From NCBI GenBank assembly GCA_963767685.1, contig CAVYEZ010000005.1:1-64000 (forward strand): DNA of 64,000 nt, in the 5' to 3' direction. This document shows, piece by piece, positions 43,908 to 54,100 of the stretch. This DNA is from Trebonia sp963767685 (lineage in GTDB: Bacteria > Actinomycetota > Actinomycetes > Streptosporangiales > Streptosporangiaceae). Made by a program: the position numbers and the translations under genes. The notes under the pieces were generated by a model. That model did not search any database. It saw only the letters and a program-made list of their open reading frames with translations, and had not been told where the DNA came from. Each line of letters begins with the position of its first letter. The stretch's first letter is position 1.

Positions 43908-46900
43908 GTGGCGGAGTTCGCTCACCTGCATTTGCACACCGAGTATTCCCTCTTGGATGGGATGGGCCGGATCAACGAGTACGTGGCCCGGGCCAAGGAG
44001 CTCGGCGTGCAACACCTGGCGATCACCGATCATGGCGTGATGTACGCCGCGATGGATTGGTACAAAACGCTGACGAAGCATGATCTCCACCCGATCGTCG
44101 GCGTCGAAGCCTACCTGGCCGAAGGGAGTGCGAGGAACCGTGAGCGAAAGTCATACCACCTGCTTTTGCTCGCCGAGAATGAAACCGGCTACCGCAACCT
44201 CCTCAATTTGACGACAAAAGCGAGTCTCGAGGGGTATTACTACCGACCGCGGATCGATCTCGACATGTTAGCCCAGCATCACACTGGGATTATCGCGACG
44301 TCGGCCTGTCTCGGCGGCCCGGTCGCCAACAACTACCTGCACGGCCGGCCAGAGCTCGCCCGGGACTATGCCGGGAAGCTGGCCGAGATCTTTGGACCGG
44401 ATCGATTCTTCATCGAGATCCAAGATCATGGCATCGCCGAGCAGCGTCAGGTCAATATGGAACTGATTCCGCTGGCGCGCTCGCTCAATTTGCCGATTGT
44501 TGCCACGAACGACGTCCATTACTGCTCCCAGCCAGATGCTCCTGCCCAAGATCTCCTGGTCTGCATCCAAACGAACTCGTCGCTGAATGATCCAAAGCGG
44601 CTGAAATCGGAGTCCGATCAGCTCTATTTCAAAGGGCCGGACGAAATGGCCCGGGTCTTTGCCGAGATTCCGGAAGCGCTGTTGAACACGATTCGGATCG
44701 CCGAGATGTGCCAGCTGGACTTGAGCTTCCACGGCTACCATCTCCCCCATTTCGCAGTGCCCGACGATTTCACACCGGAGACCTATCTCGACCAGCTTTG
44801 CCGAGCAGGCGTGAAGCGGAAGTACGGTCATGATGGTGGCGCGGTCGGTGAGCGCCTCGCCTACGAGCTCGGCGTCATCAACTCGATGGGCTTCACGAAT
44901 TATTTCCTGGTCGTCTGGGACTTTGTTCGATTCGCGAAGGAACAGGGAATCCTGGTCGGTCCAGGCCGTGGCTCGGCCGCGGGCAGCATCGTCACCTACG
45001 CGCTCGACATCACCGCCCTCGATCCGCTGAAGTACGATCTGATTTTTGAGCGGTTTCTCAATCCGGCCCGGATCTCGATGCCAGACATCGACATCGACTT
45101 CGCCGATGACCGGCGAAGCGAGGTGATCGACTACGTCGTTGCCAAGTACGGGGCGGATCACGTGGCCCAGATCGCGACGTTTGGCACGCTGGCCGCGAAA
45201 GCGTCGGTGCGCGACGTTGGGCGGGCGATGGGCTGGTCATTTGGCGAGACCGACCGGGTAGCGAAACTGATTCCGGGGGGACCGGGCGTCTCGATCGCGG
45301 GATCATTGGAGAAAGTCACTGAGCTGAAGACACTCTATGAGAGCGACGCGCAGGTGCGAGAGCTGCTCGATGCCGCGCAAAAGGTTGAGGGAATCGCTCG
45401 CCACGCATCGACGCATGCCGCTGGCGTGGTGATTTCGCGCGATCCCCTGGTCGATCACGTGCCGCTGCAACGAGCGGGCGGCAAGAGTGAAGGGGAAATC
45501 ACGACGCAGTATCCGATGACCCAGCTGGAGTCATTGGGTCTGCTCAAGATGGACTTTCTCGGGCTGAAGACGCTCACTGTCTTGGGGAAGGCGGTCGAGC
45601 TGGTCCGGCGGCGCGGTCACGACATATCCCTTGAATCCATCCCGCTTGACGACGGGAAGACGTATGACCTGCTCTGCCGGGGTGAGACGGTCGGGGTATT
45701 CCAACTTGAAGGCGGGATGACGACTCGGATGACGATCGATGTCGCGCCGCGCTGCTTTGAGGATCTGATCGCCCTGATGGCCCTGATCCGACCGGGACCG
45801 ATGGAGATGGCGCCCGACTATATCGCCCGAAAGCACGGCCGCACCCCGATCGAATACGATCACGCGGAAATCGAGTCAGTGTTGCGGGAGACATACGGAA
45901 TCGCGCTCTATCAAGAGCAGATCATGCGGATCGCCAATGTCCTGGCCGGCTTCTCGATGGCCGAGGCGGACGGTCTGCGGAAGGCGATGGGGAAGAAGCT
46001 ACCGGAGGAGATGGCCAAATACCGCGGACGGTTCATCGAGGGCTGCGTTGCGCACGGGCTCAGCGAGCAGCTCTCGGGGGCGATCTACGACATGATCGAG
46101 CGGTTCGCGGGTTATGGCTTTGGCAAAGCCCATAGTGCCGCGTATGCGGTGATTGCCGCCCAGACCGCCTATCTGAAGGCGAATTTTCCAGTCGAGTTTA
46201 TGGCGGCGCTGCTTTCATCTGAAATTGGGAACACCGAAAAGATCGTCTTCAATGTTGCCGAATGCCGGCGGACCAAGATCAAGATCTTTGCCGCCCGACG
46301 TCAATACGAGCGACTTCGAGTTTTCGGTGGAACCGGTGGCCGATGACGAGCTGGCTGTGCGGTTCGGGCTGGGCGCGATCAAGAATGCTGGCGAAGGGGC
46401 GATTCGAGCGATCCTGGCGGCGCGAGCGAAGCAGGCAGCAGGGAGCTTCGCGAATCTCGAGCAATTCTGTGACGACGTTGATTGGTCGGCGGTCAACCGA
46501 CGCGTGGCGGAATCACTGGCGAAATCTGGGGCGCTTGATTGCTTTGGGCCGCGAGGGGCAGTGTTGGCATCGCTGGAACCGGCGATTGCGGCGGGGCAGC
46601 AGCGGCAGAAGGCGAGCGCCCGCGGCCAGATGGGACTGTTCGATCTCGGCGGCGGGCAGATCGCGCCGCCGGCCGCGACGCGACTAGCTGATGCCCCGGA
46701 CGTACCGCTCAAGGAGATGCTGGCCTGGGAAAAGGAACTCGTCGGGCTCTACCTCAGCGATCATCCACTGAACGAAGTGCTGGCGGCGGCGCGGCGAGAT
46801 CGCGTCATTGAGATCGTCAATCTGGCCGAGCGGACACCAGGCGAGAAAGTCAAAGTCATCGGGCTGGTCGCGGGGGTGCGGCGAATCACGACCAAGAATA

Positions 46901-47393
46901 ACCGCACGATGGCGGTGATCGACTTCGAGGATTTGACCGGCACGATTGAGCTTGTTGCCTTTCCCGACTGTTACGAGCAGCACGCTGAGCTTTGGACGAA
47001 CGACCGGATTCTCAGTGTCAATGCAAAACTCGACCGGCGCGGTGAGCAATTGCAACTGATCTGTGAGGCGGCGACCGATGAGATCGAGGCGGCGCCGAAA
47101 AACTGGCCGGATCGCACCGAGCGATTCACGTCTCGTTGCCTGCATCGACCGATGTCTGGGCGGACATCCGGCTCATGCAGGAGCTCGATGCGCTGCTCCG
47201 CCGCTTCGAGGGAGATGATGACGTCATTCTGCATGTGCCGGTGGGGCAGCGGACGGTCAATTTGCGCAGCCGCAGTCATCGGATCGACTGGACCCCGGAT
47301 CTCGAGCGAGAGTTGCTCGCTGTGGTTGGAAAGCAGCACGTGTCACTGGTCGAAGGCGCTAAGGTTGAGCCAACCATCCGCCAGAGCGCTTGA
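43908..47393 (+). CDS. dnaE: DNA polymerase III alpha subunit DnaE, two frameshifts
   Basis: Replicative polymerase, about 1,160 residues when joined. N-terminal PHP domain (FAHLHLHTEYSLLDGMGRIN, LAITDHGVMYAAMDWY). Polymerase palm: VGPGRGSAAGSIVTYAL and ISMPDIDIDFADDRR with the catalytic Asp pair. HHH region, then an OB domain (VIGLVAGVRRITTKNNRTMA). GFGKAHSAAYAVIAAQTAYL marks the end of the polymerase core. An extra T near 46290 breaks IKIL-PPDVNTSDFEF, and a second shift lies near 47125. I chose GTG 43908 because GGGAGG is six bases upstream; a TTG at 43902 would sit too close. It converges on polX. Confidence 0.94.
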
Positions 47394-47402
47394 GGGACCG
47401 GT

Positions 47403-49082
47403 CTAACCGCGGGCCTTGAGCCAGGCGTCGATCTGGTCGAGGGGCCAGCAATTGATGATCCGATCGGGCGTCGCGCGGGCGCGGCGGGCGGTGGCGACGC
47501 CATACTCTAAAACATCGAATCCGTCGGGATGATGGGCGTCGCAGTTGATCGTCAGCAAGCAGCCACAGGCCAAGGCTTGTCGGGCGTGCTCGCCACTGAG
47601 GTCGAGCCGGGCGGGGTCAGCATTGATCTCGAGGAGCGTGCCGGTCTTGGCCGCCGTGGTGAACGCCTGCTCCCAATCGAAGTCGCCGCCCGGACGCTGC
47701 TCGATCAGGCGGCCGCTCGGATGGGCGATGATATCGACATTCGGATTCTTCAGGACCCCGAGGAGGCGATTGGTCAGCTCCGCCCGTGGCTGCCGGAGTC
47801 CGACATGGAGCGATGCGATGACCACATCGAGGGTCGTGAGCGTTTGATCGTCAAAATCGAGGTGGCCATCGCGCGCCACCTCGACCTAGGAACTGGCATA
47901 GATTCGCAGCTTCGGCCGGAGCGGACGAATGGCTTCGATCGCGAGGCGCTGCTCGCGAAGGCGGTCTCGGTTGAGGCCACGGGCGACGCCGAGAGCGCCG
48001 CTGTGATCGGATATGCCAAGGAATTGGTATCCATGCGCGATGGCCGACGCAGTCATCTCTTCGAGCGTGCCAGTACCATCACTCCAGGTCGTGTGGCAAT
48101 GGAATTCGCCCCGAATGTCGGCGACCGTCACGAGCCTGGGCAGAGTCCCGGCTCGGGCCAGCGCGATCTCGTCCTTACCCTGGCGCAGCTCGGGCGGGAT
48201 CCACTCGAGACCGAGCGCGCGGTAGAGCGTCTCTTCGCTGGCAGCGTCGGGCAGCGAGCCGAGCTGGGTGACGTGATCGCGGGATCCGGTTTGCTCGACC
48301 AGGACCGTGCCAAATCGCGCTGGTGCGACTGTCCGTAGCTCGACCGGGATGCCACTTTGCAGCTGAAGCAGGTGGTGGTCGGACGCCACCAGCGTCGAAG
48401 AGAACACGTCGGACAGCCGCTCGATCAGCGCCAAATCACGCGCGGAGTTATCTGTGGCGATGACCAGGTTAATATTGCCGACTGTCTCTTCCCAGCGGCG
48501 GAGACTGCCGGCCAGGCTGATCTGGCTGGTTGGCGGCAATAGGTCGCGGACGCGATTGATGAAGCGGCGTGCCATTGGCATGGCGGTGCCGAGCCGGAAG
48601 CGGCCAGACTGGTGGAGTCGGGCTCGGAGACTGTCGCGTAACCGCGTCTCCGCTTTGGCTCCCATGCCGGCGATGCCGCGGAGCTTGCCGGTGTTGAGTG
48701 CGGCCTCCAGGTCGGTGAGGGTTGAAATGCCAAGCTCGGAATGGAGCCGGGCGACCGTCTTCGGGCCGACGCCGGGGAGGTCGCGGAGCTCGAGCAGCGA
48801 CAGGGGAAGTGATTGCTCGAGATCGGTCAGCGGCTGGAGTATGCCGGACTTGACCATGTCGGTGAGGAGCGCGGCGATACCGGCGCCGATCCCCGGAATC
48901 TCCAGAAGCTGCCCATGTGCGGCGACGTCAGCGATGGGTTGTGAGTAAAATCGGATCCCTTCGGCCGCGCGTTGATAGGCGCGGATACGGAAAGAACTCT
49001 CGCCGGCGATTTCGAGAAGTCCGGCGAAGCGCTCCAAATCGTCGGCAATCGTGGCATTGGTCAACGAATCGCGATCAGACAT
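47403..49082 (-). CDS. PolX-like protein: degenerate polymerase domain plus PHP domain, one in-frame TAG
   Basis: Layout as bacterial PolX: N-terminal 8-kDa domain (DLERFAGLLEIAGESSFRIR), HhH motifs (LRDLPGVGPKTVARLHSELG), nucleotidyltransferase region (SLAGSLRRWEETVGNINLVI) and a C-terminal PHP phosphoesterase (GEFHCHTTWSDGTGTLEEMT, GISDHSGALGVARGL, NVDIIAHPSGRL, TINCDAHHPDGF). The polymerase acidic triad is lost: the GDxD motif reads GNIN, and the later Asp (usually DLRVV) is Glu (ELRTV). The PHP metal ligands look intact. A TAG at 47886-47888 interrupts the PHP domain with the frame unchanged on both sides. The ATG overlaps the Mur ligase stop. Confidence 0.88.
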
Positions 49083-50334
49083 CGACCGGGTCCAGACGAA
49101 CGACGCGGGAGGCACGGGTTACCGCTCGGCCGACCGCGGCGGGATTGTCCGCGATGACGAAAAGCAAATCGCCCGGCCGGATTAGCTCCAGGGCACGATT
49201 CATTGCGATGCGCTCAGTTGGCAGATGCATGAGGAGTGGCGGCACTTTGTTGGCTGCGATGCCATCCCGTAGCAATCCCGCGCGGGCCGGATTGATCTCG
49301 GCGGAATGAACCATGACGACACCACCAGCGCGGCCGATCAGGCGGCCGACGTCGGCAAGATCGCCAGATGGGACTTCGGGCAGCTGGCCGACGACCGTCA
49401 AAGTTCGGGCGTGTGCCGTGTGACTAATCGCCCGCAAACTCGATCGGAGAAACCATGACGGAGCTGGGCGCTCAATGACAACTGAGGCGCCAGCGACTGA
49501 GATAACATTGAACGATCCGGGCATGATGTCGAGCGGCGCCTTGAACTCACGCAGGGCGCGAGCAATGACCGAGGCCGGGATGCCGCAGTTGATCGCAAGC
49601 GAGCCGGCGATGAGGGCGTTGGCCAGCTCGAAGCGGGCCGCGCCGGCCAGCGCGAAATCGAGTTCCTCGCTGTCGGCAAGCTGAATCGCGTCAGGACATT
49701 GGCCGTAGAGAAGGCGGCGATCGTCCAGCCAGGCGGCGGTGCCGCCGGCTTCGAGATGGGGCCGGAGCAATGGGTGCTCCCGATTCAACCCGACAAGAAT
49801 CGTCGCCGCCGGATAGTCGGTTTCGGCTCCGGCGACGGCGAAGTCTTCCCCATTCAAGACGAGGAGTCCTTCAACATGAGCGGCGGCGATCACGGAGTCC
49901 ATAGCACGGAGAGCCCGGCGGGTATCCTCTTGGATCAGGCATTCGTCGTTGTTGACGCAGATATTGGTGATCGCCACGAGTGGATAGGTGCCGGCCGGCA
50001 AGCCGACGGCGCTGACCGTCGCCCAATCGAGCTCCTGCAAAGCGACATCGATTTCGCCCGAGCGGAGACCAGGCAAGGCCTGAGACCACGGGCCAAGCTC
50101 CCCGCGCTGGTGCCGGCCTTCCACTTCGACCCCGGTGTCGGTCCAGGTCGCGGTTCTTAACCCAGCCTCGCGGAAGATGGCATCGAGCAGGCGAACGACA
50201 GTGGTCTTGCCACGAGAGCCGGCAACGGCGATGACTGGGAGAACACCCATGTCGGCAACCGCCTGGCGCCAAAATCGGAACGAGATCGGCGGCGGCGAAA
50301 CCGGAATCGAGGGGCGCGGCGCGAGTTGAATCAT
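49075..50334 (-). CDS. Mur ligase-family protein
   Basis: 419 residues. ATP loop VIAVAGSRGKTTVVRLLDAI, then ITNICVNNDECLIQEDTRRA, LVLNGEDFAVAG and a C-terminal domain (LTVVGQLPEVPSGDLADVGR, MHLPTERIAMNRAL, DLLFVIADNPAAVGRAV). This is the central plus C-terminal Mur ligase architecture without the N-terminal UDP-binding domain, closest in outline to CapB/PgsB and cyanophycin synthetase C-terminal parts. The amino-acid substrate cannot be told. It overlaps both rdgB upstream (4 bp) and polX downstream (8 bp). Confidence 0.8.
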   Translation of the reverse strand: MIQLAPRPSIPVSPPPISFRFWRQAVADMGVLPVIAVAGSRGKTTVVRLLDAIFREAGLRTATWTDTGVEVEGRHQRGELGPWSQALPGLRSGEIDVALQELDWATVSAVGLPAGTYPLVAITNICVNNDECLIQEDTRRALRAMDSVIAAAHVEGLLVLNGEDFAVAGAETDYPAATILVGLNREHPLLRPHLEAGGTAAWLDDRRLLYGQCPDAIQLADSEELDFALAGAARFELANALIAGSLAINCGIPASVIARALREFKAPLDIMPGSFNVISVAGASVVIERPAPSWFLRSSLRAISHTAHARTLTVVGQLPEVPSGDLADVGRLIGRAGGVVMVHSAEINPARAGLLRDGIAANKVPPLLMHLPTERIAMNRALELIRPGDLLFVIADNPAAVGRAVTRASRVVRLDPVDV

Positions 50335-50960
50335 TGCCGTGCCCCCCATTGGCCGAGGTCTTCCAGTGTAGCGAGGAGGGCGGGCAAGATGGCGCGAAAG
50401 GCGCGGCCCCGATGGCTGATCTCGTCTTTCTCTTCGGGCGACAATTCGGCCATCGTGTGGCCATCTGGGAAGAGAAAGAGCGGGTCGTAGCCGAATCCGT
50501 GCTCACCGCGCGGGGAAGTGGCGATCGCGCCTTCGCACGTGCCTTCAGCAGTGGCAATCAGATGGCCTGGTCGGGCGAGCGCGACGGCGCATCGAAACCG
50601 GGCGGTTCGGTTGGCGGGCTCAATTCTCGACAAGGCAGCGAGAAGCTTCTGGCGATTCCGCTCGTCGGAGGCAGGTTCCCCAGCGAAGCGAGCCGAATAG
50701 ATACCGGGTGCGCCGCCGAGCGCGTCGACTTCGAGGCCCGAGTCATCTGCCAGCGTCAGCGTGTCAGACTGGCGGGCGGCGGCCAAAGCTTTGGTCGTGG
50801 CGATTTCCGTGAAGCTGGTGCCGTTTTCAGGCGGGAGATCAACTAGGACGTCGTTGAGGGTCAGGAGGCGGATGCCAGACGGAACGAGGCGGGCGAATTC
50901 CTCTCGCTTCCCCGGATTGCTGGTGGCGATCAAAAGCGATTCAGTTGCGGTCGAAACCAT
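50331..50960 (-). CDS. rdgB: XTP/dITP diphosphatase (RdgB/HAM1)
   Basis: 209 residues. Removes non-canonical purine dNTPs such as dITP. Seen: LLIATSNPGKREEFARL (N-terminal substrate loop), TSFTEIATTKALAAAR, LTLADDSGLEVDALGGAPGI, YSARFAGE, RFRCAVALA, GEHGFGYDPLFLFPDG and ISHRGRAF. The ATG at 50960 begins the conserved region; an in-frame ATG at 50984 would add eight residues. It lies in the glmS-tatD-rdgB-Mur-polX run. Confidence 0.95.
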   Translation of the reverse strand: MVSTATESLLIATSNPGKREEFARLVPSGIRLLTLNDVLVDLPPENGTSFTEIATTKALAAARQSDTLTLADDSGLEVDALGGAPGIYSARFAGEPASDERNRQKLLAALSRIEPANRTARFRCAVALARPGHLIATAEGTCEGAIATSPRGEHGFGYDPLFLFPDGHTMAELSPEEKDEISHRGRAFRAILPALLATLEDLGQWGARQ

Positions 50961-51005
50961 TGTTGCTCCGTTCAGGGCGAGCACCGCGCGTCACTGCGCG
51001 TCTAG

Positions 51006-51815
51006 TCAACGAATAAAGACGATTCGCGCGTTTCGTGTCGTCTGCTCGGCCACCGCAGATACGGGCTGTTCAAACAACTCAGCCAATCGACCGGCGATCG
51101 CGGGAATCTGGGCCGGCTCATTACGCCGGGCTTTGATGCCCGCTGGCACGAGGTAGGGCGAATCGGTTTCCAGGAGCAGCCGCTCCCGCGGGAATGTTCG
51201 GATGAGCTCGCGAATGTGAGCCGATTTTGGCCTCGTCATCAATCCACCGACGCCGATGTAGTAACCCCGGTCGCGGGCAAGACTGGCGAGCTGCTCTGTT
51301 CCCTCAAAGCTGTGGAGAACGACATCGAGTCCGACGGCCTCGCTCGTCAGTACGTCGATGAGATCCGCTTCGGCGGCCCGCTGGTGAATCACAACTGGAC
51401 GATGAAGATTTCGCGCGATGGCGAGCTGGGCCTGAAAGACTTGGCGCTGCCACTCGGGAGGTGACCCTGGCCGGAAGTAATCGAGGCCGATCTCGCCGAT
51501 GGCGACGGCGCCGGTCGTCGCTAATCGGCGGGTGAGCTCCTGTTCGATATCTGTGGTCCATTCGGCCGCATGCTGTGGATGGACCCCCAACGTGAAGCCG
51601 ATGTCGGGATGATTCGAGGTCAGGGCAATCGTACTGTCCCAGCGGGCCGGACGATAGCCGATGTTGATGATGCCGCGCACTCCGGCAGTAACGGCGCGAG
51701 CGATGACCTCGACGCGATCAGCGTCAAACGCCGGTTCGTCGAGATGGGCGTGCGTGTCAACAAAGACGGGGGTGTCTGACGTACGGATTGCCGCTGGATC
51801 GAGCCAACGTGCCAT
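51006..51815 (-). CDS. TatD-family metal-dependent hydrolase (DNase)
   Basis: 269 residues. TIM-barrel amidohydrolase-like nuclease. Metal motifs: VFVDTHAHLDEPAFD, TLGVHPQHA, AIGEIGLDYFRP, VVIHQRAAEADLIDVL, VLHSFEGT and LLLETDSPYLVP. TatD proteins act as 3'-5' exonucleases in repair or DNA turnover. It starts six bases after the glmS stop and is certainly in the same operon. Confidence 0.93.
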   Translation of the reverse strand: MARWLDPAAIRTSDTPVFVDTHAHLDEPAFDADRVEVIARAVTAGVRGIINIGYRPARWDSTIALTSNHPDIGFTLGVHPQHAAEWTTDIEQELTRRLATTGAVAIGEIGLDYFRPGSPPEWQRQVFQAQLAIARNLHRPVVIHQRAAEADLIDVLTSEAVGLDVVLHSFEGTEQLASLARDRGYYIGVGGLMTRPKSAHIRELIRTFPRERLLLETDSPYLVPAGIKARRNEPAQIPAIAGRLAELFEQPVSAVAEQTTRNARIVFIR

Positions 51816-51821
51816 AGAAGG

Positions 51822-53591
51822 TCACTTTACCGTCACGCTCTTGGCGAGGTTTCGCGGCCTGTCGGGATCGTGTCTACGGGCAAGGGCCGCGAAATAGCCG
51901 AGCATCTGCGCCGGCAACGCATTCACCAGCGGGGCCGCTTCCCCGACATCCGGCGTCGCCAAATGGACGTCGAACGCCGGATCCGGTTCCGGTCCAATAC
52001 CGATGATATACCCTCCGCGGCTGCGAAGCTCCATCGCGCCGGAAATCATCTCAGTCCGGCACTCATCATTTGGCGCAAAGATGATGCACGGCGTGCCTTG
52101 TTCGATCAGCGCAATGACACCATGCTTGAGCTCGCCGCCGGCGAAGCCCTCGGCGTGGATGTAGCTTGCCTCCTTGATCTTCAACGCCGCCTCGAGGGCA
52201 GTCGGGTAGGAGAGCCCGCGGCCGAGAACGTAGAGATGGTCATGCGCCGCAAGCGCGGTTGCGAGCTCAGCCAATTGGTTCCGCCAGTGCTCGCTCATCA
52301 TCTCGCGCAATGCCGCCGCAGTCCGGTGAATGAGCTCGGTGCCCACTGACAGCGTGCCGCGGAGCGCATGGCTCGTCAGCAAGAGTGCGGCGATCTTCGC
52401 AGTGTAACTTTTCGTGGCCAGAACGCAAAGCTCGGGTCCGGCCCCGAGATTGATGCGCAGATCGACCATCCGGTCGAGTGTTGATTGCGGCACGTTGACG
52501 AGCGCGGCCAGGCGGGCGCCAGCCTGGCGAGCTGTCAGCATCGCGTCGATGATGTCTGCGGTCTCACCACTCTGGGACAAGGCGATGACGAGCGACTCCG
52601 GCGAGAGAAACCGTCGGTAGTGGCGAAACTCGGAGCCAGCAATGTAGTGGACGTGATGCGACGCGATCTGGCTGAAAAGATACGTGCCAGTTTGCGCCGC
52701 GTAGGACGCAGTGCCGCAGCCGGTGAGAATCGTGTGCTGCGATTTGGCGATCGCTCTTGCCAATTCGCCCGCCGCTGCCTGGCCGTTGGTGACCAAAGCG
52801 TCCAAGACGTCCGGCTGCTCGGCGATTTCCTTGGCCATGAAGTGAGGGTACGGACCAAGCTCGACCGAGCCCGAATCGGCCGAGAGCGGCATCCACGATG
52901 GTTGAATGGGCGTCATGGTGTGACGGTCATAGAGCGACAACAGGCCTCGCTTCAGGTGGACCAGCTGGCCATCTTCAAGGTAGATGACGCGATTTGCTGA
53001 GTCTTGAAGTGCGACCACGTCGGAGGCGATGGCGAACCCACGGGGGCCGGCGCCGACGACGAGCGGCGATGTGGTCTTGGTGGCGACTAGCTCCAGGCGG
53101 CGGACATCGAGGGCGATAACCGCGTTGAGCCCGGTCATCCGGTCAAACACGCCGGAAAGAGCCGATGCCGCATCGGCGTCGGGCTGGGCCAGCTCGTCTT
53201 CCAGCAAATGGGCGACAACTTCGCTGTCTGTCTCAGAACGAAGGCGATGACCGCGGCCAATGAGCAGGGCGCGCAACTGTTGGTAGTTCTCGACGATCCC
53301 ATTGTGAATGACCGCTAATGTTTCGGAGCAATCGAGATGAGGATGGGCATTGGCGATGGTTACCCCGCCGTGGGTTGCCCAGCGAGTGTGACCGAAGCCA
53401 ATCGCCGAGGCGGGAAATGAGACGGATGCGTCGGAGATCTTCCCGGTGTGCTTCTCGACCGCGATCTGACCGTTCACGCCAACGGCGATGCCCCAGGAGT
53501 CATAACCGCGATATTCGAGCCGGCGTAGAGCGCGCAGGATCTCCGTGCCGACATCAGTCGGCGCACCAAGGTAGGCGTAGATTCCACACAT
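51822..53591 (-). CDS. glmS: Glutamine:fructose-6-phosphate aminotransferase GlmS
   Basis: 589 residues. Makes glucosamine-6-phosphate for cell-wall amino sugars. N-terminal glutaminase with nucleophile Cys2 (MCGIYAYLG), GYDSWGIAV, GHTRWATHGGVTIANAHPHL, and SIS isomerase domains (LTGCGTASYAAQTGTYLFSQ, VIALSQSGETADIIDAM, YVLGRGLSYPTALEAALKIK, EGFAGGELKHGVIALIEQ) ending in the conserved RNLAKSVTVK. The start at 53591 is fixed by Cys2. A glmS ribozyme lies in the leader about 150 bp upstream. First gene of a five-gene run. Confidence 0.97.
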   Translation of the reverse strand: MCGIYAYLGAPTDVGTEILRALRRLEYRGYDSWGIAVGVNGQIAVEKHTGKISDASVSFPASAIGFGHTRWATHGGVTIANAHPHLDCSETLAVIHNGIVENYQQLRALLIGRGHRLRSETDSEVVAHLLEDELAQPDADAASALSGVFDRMTGLNAVIALDVRRLELVATKTTSPLVVGAGPRGFAIASDVVALQDSANRVIYLEDGQLVHLKRGLLSLYDRHTMTPIQPSWMPLSADSGSVELGPYPHFMAKEIAEQPDVLDALVTNGQAAAGELARAIAKSQHTILTGCGTASYAAQTGTYLFSQIASHHVHYIAGSEFRHYRRFLSPESLVIALSQSGETADIIDAMLTARQAGARLAALVNVPQSTLDRMVDLRINLGAGPELCVLATKSYTAKIAALLLTSHALRGTLSVGTELIHRTAAALREMMSEHWRNQLAELATALAAHDHLYVLGRGLSYPTALEAALKIKEASYIHAEGFAGGELKHGVIALIEQGTPCIIFAPNDECRTEMISGAMELRSRGGYIIGIGPEPDPAFDVHLATPDVGEAAPLVNALPAQMLGYFAALARRHDPDRPRNLAKSVTVK

Positions 53592-53739
53592 GATCGACGT
53601 CCCCCGATCGAGGCGACCAGGTTCGAGCGAAAGCCGCAACTGACGGTGCGATGGCTAACGGCAGGCTCGTGCAGATCCCGGTCGCATTCGCCTTGGATTT
53701 GAAAGTAGATTCAATTCTCTGGGGAGACGTGCGGTTCGC

Positions 53740-53901
53740 CGCGCAAAGCGAGCCTTTGCACCATGGTCGGTCTTTGTCGGCGAATCACTTCGCCGGTTTG
53801 TTCCGACCATAACGACCGTGCCAGCCGGGGAGCCATCCGCCGAAGGGTTCGATCGGCTCCCGCCTCGTCAACTCGCGTCCTCCCCGCGAGTCCTGGCGCT
53901 A
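53740..53901 (-). ncRNA. glmS self-cleaving ribozyme/riboswitch
   Basis: Minus strand from 53901: A|GCGCCAGGACTCGC (cleavage site and P1), then GCGAGTTGACGAGGCGGGAG, CGATCGAACCCTTCGGCGGA and TGGCTCCCCGGCT. These match the glmS core (GACGAGG, ATCGA, TTCGGCGGATG, CTCCCGGCT) in order. A further stem ATGGTCGG/CCGACCAT with inner CGGCGAA/TTCGCCG, and a GCAAAG/CTTTGC hairpin, fit the peripheral P3/P4 elements. Glucosamine-6-phosphate acts as cofactor for cleavage, lowering glmS expression. One extra C in CTCCCCGG may be a sequence error. The rest of the 53592-54100 gap holds leader and divergent promoters. Confidence 0.94.
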
Positions 53902-54100
53902 ATACGTACGTGCGCGTCGCCACGCGTCACCCTTGCTTCGAGTCTAGCCGCTGGCCTTGGCGGAGACAAGTGAGGTTCGGTAGGAAACTTCGTCACGGGC
54001 CACCCGATGTTGACGGAAAATCAGCTATACTTGTCGCGCGGACTTGCACTGGCAATCCGTCTGCCGTGTCTTTACCCCGCTGCCAAGGAGATGGTCCAAG

